Shown here in pieces: positions 15,005-18,794 of a DNA stretch of 18,794 nucleotides. Below the pieces are notes generated by a model. The model did no database searches. It had not been told where the DNA came from and saw only the letters and a program-made list of their open reading frames with translations. Both the position numbers and the translations under genes were made by a program. Source of the DNA: Sphingomonas sp. (lineage in GTDB: Bacteria; Pseudomonadota; Alphaproteobacteria; Sphingomonadales; Sphingomonadaceae); NCBI GenBank assembly GCA_021154945.1, contig JAJNQF010000063.1, positions 1 to 18,794 on the forward strand, given 5' to 3'. Position 1 is the stretch's first letter; each line of letters begins with the position of its first letter.

Positions 15005-16393
15005 ATGTCCAAACTCCCCGTGGTCGCGATCGTCGGCCGCCCAAATGTCGGCAAGTCGACCCTGTTCAACCGCCTCGTCGGCAAGAAGCTCGCGCTGGTC
15101 GACGACCGGCCCGGCGTCACGCGTGACCGCCGCGAAGGTGATGCGTCGCTGATCGGCCTCGAATTCCGCATCATCGATACCGCCGGCTACGAGGATCACG
15201 ACGCGCAGACGCTCCCAGGCCGGATGCGCCAGCAGACCGAGGCGGCCGTCGCGCAGGCCGACGTCGCGCTGTTCCTGTTTGACGCGCGTGCCGGCATCGT
15301 GCCGCTCGACGAAGAGATCGCCCGCTGGCTCCGCACCGCCGACGTCCCCGTCATCCTCGTCGCCAACAAGGCCGAGGGCCGCGCGGGCGAAGACGGCATC
15401 CTCGAATCGCTCGCGCTCGGCTTCGGCGACCCGGTCCAGCTATCCGCCGAGCACGGCGAAGGCATGGGCGACCTCTTCGAAGGCCTGCTCCCGCTGCTCG
15501 AAGGCAAGGAGGAGCTGCCCGAGGAAGAGCCCGACAACGAATATGAAGGCCCGTTGAAGCTCGCGATCGTCGGCCGTCCGAACGCGGGCAAGTCGACGCT
15601 CGTCAACCGCATCCTCGGCGAAGACCGCATGATCACCGGCCCCGAAGCCGGCATCACCCGCGATTCGATCAGCGTCGATTACGACTGGCACCCGACCGGT
15701 GGCGAAGCGCGGAAAGTCCGCCTGATCGACACCGCGGGGATGCGCAAGCGTGCCAAGGTGCAGGACAAGCTCGAGAAGATGTCGGTCGAGGACGCGCTCC
15801 ACGCGGTCGACTTCGCCGAGGTCGTCGTGCTGCTGCTCGACGCCACGCTAGGTCTGGAGGCGCAGGATCTCCGTATCGCCGACAAGGTGCTGCAGGAGGG
15901 CCGGGCACTCGTCATCGCGCTCAACAAATGGGACATCGCCGAGAGCGCCTCGTCGCTGTTCAACGGCGTTAAGCGCGCGCTCGAAGATGGCCTGAGCCAG
16001 GTCAAGGGCGTCACCGTGATGACCGTGTCCGGCGCGACCGGCAAGGGCATCGACCAGTTACTGCAAGCCTGTTTCGACACCCGCGACGCCTGGTCTAAGC
16101 GGGTCGGCACCGGCGAGCTCAACCGCTGGTTCGAGCGCGCGATCGAGGCGACGCCACCACCGGCCCCAGGCGGCAAGCGGATCAAGATGCGCTACGTCAC
16201 GCAGGTCAAGACGCGTCCCCCCAGCTTCGTCATCTTCGGCACGCGCGTCGATCAGCTGCCGGCGAGCTACGAACGCTATCTGGTCAATTCGATGCGCAAG
16301 GACCTCGGCTTCGGCGCGGTACCGGTCCGCCTGATGTTCCGTGCGCCGAAGAACCCGTACGACGACAATGGCAGGGGCGGCGGCGGCAATTAA
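15005..16393 (+). CDS. der: Ribosome biogenesis GTPase Der (EngA)
   Basis: Double GTPase needed for maturation of the large ribosomal subunit. The 462-residue protein has G domain 1 with GRPNVGKS (11-18), DTAG (58-61) and NKAE (121-124). An acidic linker (about 167-182) follows, then G domain 2 with GRPNAGKS (190-197), DTAG (242-245) and NKWD (307-310). A C-terminal KH-like domain with MRYVTQVKTRPPSFVIF is next, and the tail is Gly-rich. The first G4 motif is NKAE rather than NKxD, which I believe is common in alphaproteobacterial Der. The start MSKLPVVAIVG is canonical. It normally follows bamB; here a repeat lies between, so it may need its own promoter, which I could not identify. Confidence 0.97.
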   Translation: MSKLPVVAIVGRPNVGKSTLFNRLVGKKLALVDDRPGVTRDRREGDASLIGLEFRIIDTAGYEDHDAQTLPGRMRQQTEAAVAQADVALFLFDARAGIVPLDEEIARWLRTADVPVILVANKAEGRAGEDGILESLALGFGDPVQLSAEHGEGMGDLFEGLLPLLEGKEELPEEEPDNEYEGPLKLAIVGRPNAGKSTLVNRILGEDRMITGPEAGITRDSISVDYDWHPTGGEARKVRLIDTAGMRKRAKVQDKLEKMSVEDALHAVDFAEVVVLLLDATLGLEAQDLRIADKVLQEGRALVIALNKWDIAESASSLFNGVKRALEDGLSQVKGVTVMTVSGATGKGIDQLLQACFDTRDAWSKRVGTGELNRWFERAIEATPPPAPGGKRIKMRYVTQVKTRPPSFVIFGTRVDQLPASYERYLVNSMRKDLGFGAVPVRLMFRAPKNPYDDNGRGGGGN

Positions 16394-16408
16394 GCGGCGG
16401 CGTCCGGG

Positions 16409-16618
16409 ATGGTTCGCATCGACGCCCGGGGTATGCGTTGCCCTTGGCCGGCGGTGCGGCTCGCCCGCGCGCTGCGTGACGGCGCGCGGCGGGTCGAGGT
16501 TTTAGCGGACGATCCGCAGGCGCCGACCGAAATCGCCGCGGTCGCCGAGGTGGCCGACGCGACGGTAGATATCATTTTGGATGAATTTTACCGGACCTTT
16601 GTCGTAACTTGTCGGTAG
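16409..16618 (+). CDS. TusA/SirA-like sulfur-carrier family protein
   Basis: The 69-residue protein has the family N-terminal motif DARGMRCPWPAVRLARAL, with the reactive Cys11 in CPWP. A beta-alpha-beta-alpha-beta pattern follows (VEVLADDPQAPTEIAAVAEV). TusA relays sulfur for tRNA 2-thiouridine. Many short paralogues (YedF, YeeD types) have other or unknown roles, so I give no symbol. It begins 15 bases after der and is likely cotranscribed with it. The ATG at 16409 is immediately before the conserved motif. The last ten codons and the following sequence are more AT-rich than the neighbours. Confidence 0.87.
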   Translation: MVRIDARGMRCPWPAVRLARALRDGARRVEVLADDPQAPTEIAAVAEVADATVDIILDEFYRTFVVTCR

Positions 16619-16687
16619 TATGACAACAGTGTGTTTACCTGAAACGGGTAAGATACGGTTCAAATCTTCATGGCGCTATTGCTCAAC

Positions 16688-16703
16688 AGGAGAAGGCGAC
16701 TTG
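16688..16703 (+). promoter_or_regulatory. Ribosome site deciding a TTG start for the Hpt gene
   Basis: AGGAG at 16688-16692 lies eight bases before TTG at 16701. It favours the TTG over the in-frame ATG at 16620, which lacks any such site and would add 27 residues of non-family sequence. Confidence 0.65.
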
Positions 16704-17138
16704 TCGTTCGAAGGAAGCACCTTGATCAACTGGCCGGCATATTCGCAGGCGCGGAGTGAACTGGGTGCGGGATTCGTCCGTATCCTGGGCTATTTCCGTG
16801 AGGACGGCGTGAAGTCGGTCGCCGCGATCGAGGCGGCGATGCGCTCGCTCAATGCGGCGGCGATGGTGATCCCGGCGCATACGCTAAAGGGCGAGGCGCG
16901 GCAGTTCGGGGCGGAACCGCTCGCGGACCTTGCCGAGGCGATCGAGGTCATCGCGCGCGATTGCGTCGAGATGCAGGATACGCCCGAGGAAGCGCTTGAG
17001 CACATCGTCCAATTGCGGCCGCTGTTCGTCGAGACGCTGACGTTGCTGGAGCGCGAAGCCAATCCGATCGTGGCCCGCAAGCCTGCCGCCGGCGGCTTCG
17101 GTCGTCGTGCGATCCCGACCGGGTTCGGCGAAGAGTAA
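16701..17138 (+). CDS. Orphan Hpt (histidine phosphotransfer) domain protein
   Basis: The 145-residue protein (TTG start) is a four-helix-bundle phosphotransfer protein. The motif AHTLKGEARQFG carries the phosphorylatable His60 with Lys63 and Gly64, the HxxKG pattern of Hpt domains. It would relay phosphate between a hybrid histidine kinase and a response regulator. No kinase or regulator is near. The C-terminal 20 residues are basic and glycine-rich and look disordered. It lies 82 bases after the TusA-like gene. The intervening stretch 16619-16700 is AT-rich with two small inverted repeats (TTGTC/GACAA and TTACC/GGTAA), and may hold a promoter, but I could not fit a -35/-10 pair. An ATG start at 16620 would give 172 residues. 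Confidence 0.85.
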   Translation: MSFEGSTLINWPAYSQARSELGAGFVRILGYFREDGVKSVAAIEAAMRSLNAAAMVIPAHTLKGEARQFGAEPLADLAEAIEVIARDCVEMQDTPEEALEHIVQLRPLFVETLTLLEREANPIVARKPAAGGFGRRAIPTGFGEE

Positions 17139-17183
17139 CACGCCGCCGAGTGCTACTGGTCGGCGCCTACTATTGATCATGTC

Positions 17184-17267
17184 CGTCATCCCAGCGAAAG
17201 CTGGGATCCAGGGCCACCAACATCGTCTCAAGAAGCCCTGGGTCCTGACTTTCGTCAGGATGACGGG
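17184..17267. repeat. Compound palindromic repeat between convergent genes
   Basis: Two small hairpins, CCCAGCgaaaGCTGGG (17190-17205) and TCCTGACtttcGTCAGGA (17243-17260), are enclosed by outer GTCATCC/GGATGAC ends. Between them CCAGGGC and GCCCTGG pair again, so the whole unit can fold into one cruciform. This resembles a dispersed repeat seen in many alphaproteobacterial spacers, from memory. It separates the convergent hpt and bfr genes and may end transcription from both sides. Confidence 0.8.
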
Positions 17268-17273
17268 GAAGAC

Positions 17274-17789
17274 TTACCCCTTCAGATAAGGCGCCGCGCC
17301 GGCCTTGGGCGAATCATGCTCCGAGATCGAGTTCAGCTGGATGTAGTTGTGGATACCCATCCGCGCGATCATCTCGAACTGGCGTTCGAGCGTGTCGACA
17401 TGCTCTTCCTCGCTGGCGAGGATACGCGCGAACAGGTCGCGGCTGATGTAATCCTTGACCTCTTCGCAGTACGAGATTGCGCCCTTGAGCTGGACGGTGG
17501 CTTCGACTTCGAGCGCCAGATCCGACTTCAGGACTTCCTCGACGGTCTCGCCGATGCGGAGGCGGCCGAGCAGCTGGAAGTTCGGCAGGCCGTCGAGGAA
17601 CAGGATGCGCTCCGACAGCCAGTCGGCATGCTTCATCTCGTCGATCGATTCCATCCGCTCGTACTGGGCGAGCTTGTAGACGCCCCAATGCTCGAGCATC
17701 CGGTAATGGAGCCAATATTGATTGACCGCGGTCAGCTCGTTCTTGAGCGCCTCGTTCAGATAGTCGATTACTTGGGGGTCGCCGCGCAT
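17274..17789 (-). CDS. bfr: Bacterioferritin
   Basis: Heme-containing iron-storage cage protein with ferroxidase activity, cytoplasmic. The 171-residue product aligns by eye to E. coli Bfr without shift at its start. It retains the ferroxidase ligands Glu18, Glu51, His54, Glu94, Glu127 and His130, and the heme-binding Met52 in IDEMKHAD. The C-terminal tail (after LNSISEHD) is about 15 residues longer than in E. coli. The ATG at 17789 gives MRGDPQVIDYLN, matching the family start. ATG at 17795, two codons earlier, is also served by a ribosome site (AGAGGTG eight bases upstream). bfd lies about 100 bases upstream on the same strand, so iron entry and release functions are paired. A weak inverted repeat, AACCGCA/TGCGGTT (17839-17873), lies in that spacer. 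Confidence 0.97.
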   Translation of the reverse strand: MRGDPQVIDYLNEALKNELTAVNQYWLHYRMLEHWGVYKLAQYERMESIDEMKHADWLSERILFLDGLPNFQLLGRLRIGETVEEVLKSDLALEVEATVQLKGAISYCEEVKDYISRDLFARILASEEEHVDTLERQFEMIARMGIHNYIQLNSISEHDSPKAGAAPYLKG

Positions 17790-17891
17790 GGCCATATCTC
17801 CGTCACCTCTGACGAACATGTAGCGCCGGCAATATCGCAACCGCAACCCGAAAAATGGCGGATTTCTGCGGTTTCTTAGCTGTTGCGACGC

Positions 17892-18062
17892 TTATGCAGC
17901 AGCGCGTTCCTCATTGATAATCGCTCGCGCTACCGATGTGCACTGGCCGCATTTGGGCTGGCGGCCCATCGAACGAAAGGCTTGGCACGGTGTGGTGCAA
18001 CCGCCGCGTGCGCAGTTGCGGACGTCGGATTCTCGTATGGCATTGCAAACGCAGACGACCAT
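17892..18062 (-). CDS. bfd: Bacterioferritin-associated ferredoxin
   Basis: A 56-residue [2Fe-2S] protein that docks on bacterioferritin and passes electrons to reduce and release stored iron. I found it by translating the bfr-DUF418 spacer by hand. The start is MVVCVCNAIRESDV, and Cys4, Cys6, Cys38 and Cys41 give the Bfd cluster pattern CxC...CxxC (KCGQC). Cys17, Cys22 and Cys26 are extra cysteines in the middle part. It is a little shorter than the 64-residue E. coli protein, lacking its C-terminal tail. ATG at 18062 has AGGGAG (18068-18073) five bases upstream. It precedes bfr on the same strand and is probably cotranscribed. Its upstream region holds two palindromes. Confidence 0.93.
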   Translation of the reverse strand: MVVCVCNAIRESDVRNCARGGCTTPCQAFRSMGRQPKCGQCTSVARAIINEERAAA

Positions 18063-18085
18063 GGGAACTCCCTAGCTATGAGCCG

Positions 18086-18114
18086 GGAATACGGATAATG
18101 CGAACCACTCGCAA
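18086..18114 (-). promoter_or_regulatory. Candidate promoter of bfd-bfr
   Basis: On the minus strand TTGCGA (18114-18109) and TATTCC (18091-18086) are 17 bases apart, the preferred sigma-70 spacing. They would start transcription about 17 bases before the bfd ATG. The -35 element overlaps the palindrome at 18099-18113, which fits repression. The hexamers match the consensus only partly. Confidence 0.4.
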
Positions 18115-18138
18115 GCTCTTTTGCGTCTTATTCGCAAA
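18099..18138. promoter_or_regulatory. Twin palindromes upstream of bfd (candidate operator)
   Basis: TGCGAaccacTCGCA (18099-18113) is a perfect 5-5-5 inverted repeat. TTTGCGtcttattCGCAAA (18120-18138) is a perfect 6-7-6 inverted repeat of 19 bases, the length of a Fur box. They share the half-site TGCG(A) and their centres are 23 bases apart, close to two helical turns. Together they suggest two dimers of one regulator. An iron regulator (Fur family or other) is likely from the target genes, but the sequence does not match a consensus I can quote with certainty. Confidence 0.5.
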
Positions 18139-18143
18139 TAGCA

Positions 18144-18794
18144 TCATCGGCTGGTCGTAAACGCCGAACCGCGCATCGGCTGCCATGCGTATCGCGCCAG
18201 GCTGCGCCACAGCCATTCGAGCGGGCCATAGCGGAAGCGATCGAGCCAAGGCTTCGACCATCCGAGCATCGCGATCCATACCAGCGCCACGACGATATAG
18301 AGTTGCGCGCGCGTCAGATGACCGAACAGGCCGACGCCATAGCCGTAGAACAGCGTCGTGCAGACCAGCGACGTGCCGATATAATTGGAGAACGCCGCGC
18401 GCCCCGCGGCCGCGATCCGCGTGGTCAGCCACCCGCCGGGCCGGGCCAGCACGATGATCGACGCGGCATAGCCGAGGATCAGGACCGGCCGCACCGGCGT
18501 CGCCAGCGTGATCCACGACAGCAGGACATAGCGCGGCTCGAAACCATGCCCGATCTCGACCGTCGCGATCGCCGCATAGGCGACCCAGCCCAAGCCGACG
18601 CAGACGATCGCGATCGTCCGATACGCGCGGCGCGACCATGCGCCGGTCAGGAACCCCGACCGCAATCCCGCCATGCCAAGCAGCATATAGCCCAGCGTCT
18701 CGGCGCCGACCGCAACGATCACGCTCGCCGGATCGACCTGATCGGACCAGCGGTGCGCGACGAGATCGGCGTAGCTGCCTCGCCCGATCGCGAG
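18144..18794 (-). CDS. DUF418 membrane protein, C-terminal part (cut by window edge)
   Basis: The frame is open from the right edge of the window to a TGA at 18144-18146, 216 residues; the true start lies outside. I see several hydrophobic helices, and the DUF418 C-terminal hallmarks FSNYIGTSLVCTTLFYGYG and WLDRFRYGPLEWLWRSL. DUF418 proteins are multi-pass inner-membrane proteins, some loosely called YeiB-like, with no firmly known function. It points the same way as bfd and ends 81 bases before the bfd start. The candidate bfd promoter lies in that gap, so the two are probably separate units. A GTG at 18722 is an internal codon, not a convincing start. Confidence 0.88.
   Translation of the reverse strand, partial: LAIGRGSYADLVAHRWSDQVDPASVIVAVGAETLGYMLLGMAGLRSGFLTGAWSRRAYRTIAIVCVGLGWVAYAAIATVEIGHGFEPRYVLLSWITLATPVRPVLILGYAASIIVLARPGGWLTTRIAAAGRAAFSNYIGTSLVCTTLFYGYGVGLFGHLTRAQLYIVVALVWIAMLGWSKPWLDRFRYGPLEWLWRSLARYAWQPMRGSAFTTSR

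Noticed and set aside
15365..15376. Defective first G domain of Der because G4 is NKAE instead of NKxD
   Set aside because: An Asp-to-Glu change here is, as I recall, common in alphaproteobacterial Der, and all other G motifs are intact.
16620..16700. ATG start at 16620 for the Hpt protein
   Set aside because: There is no ribosome site, the 27 extra residues are unlike the family, and the TTG at 16701 has AGGAG upstream.
18120..18138. Intrinsic terminator of the DUF418 gene
   Set aside because: The stem is only six base pairs and lacks a T-run in the right orientation. An operator role fits better.

Overview
The window looks like core chromosome of a GC-rich alphaproteobacterium, most likely Sphingomonas or a close relative in the Sphingomonadaceae. 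This rests on the style of several proteins (short type-2 ArgC, BamB lipoprotein, orphan Hpt protein, TonB-dependent receptor, DUF418 protein), the zwf-pgl-edd cluster, and short palindromic intergenic repeats of a kind I associate with sphingomonads. I identified these from the sequence and from memory of the families; no database search was run. I call nineteen genes: eighteen complete and one cut by the right edge. No tRNA, rRNA, CRISPR, insertion sequence or prophage gene was seen.

Left part (1-5900, all minus strand). Read in transcription order, a small MarR-type regulator is followed by a short SH3-like protein, argC, zwf, pgl and edd. marR overlaps the SH3 gene by 44 bases. The SH3 gene overlaps argC by ATGA, argC and zwf are 23 bases apart, and pgl overlaps edd by GTGA. 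zwf, pgl and edd convert glucose-6-phosphate to KDG-6-phosphate (Entner-Doudoroff route). A palindromic repeat sits in the 171-base zwf-pgl spacer, and a related one lies just past edd.

Middle (6121-16393, plus strand). secG and pyrG come first, then a 401-base spacer holding two different repeats, a TonB-dependent receptor, a small four-helix membrane protein and panB. Next is the conserved envelope/ribosome cluster of YfgM-like TPR protein, bamB and der. A 127-base repeat lies between bamB and der. It is an inverted copy of the repeat downstream of pyrG.

Right part (16409-18794). A TusA-like protein and an orphan Hpt phosphotransfer protein follow der. Facing them is an iron-storage pair on the minus strand: bfd (56 codons, found by hand translation) and bfr. 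Two perfect short palindromes lie upstream of bfd, one of them over its best -35 candidate. The window ends inside a DUF418 membrane protein gene.

I found no clearly new multi-gene system. The points most worth following are the two-palindrome control region of bfd-bfr, the 126/127-base MITE-like element in two orientations, the stand-alone SH3 protein inside a MarR-led directon containing argC and the Entner-Doudoroff genes, and the repeat inside the zwf-pgl spacer.
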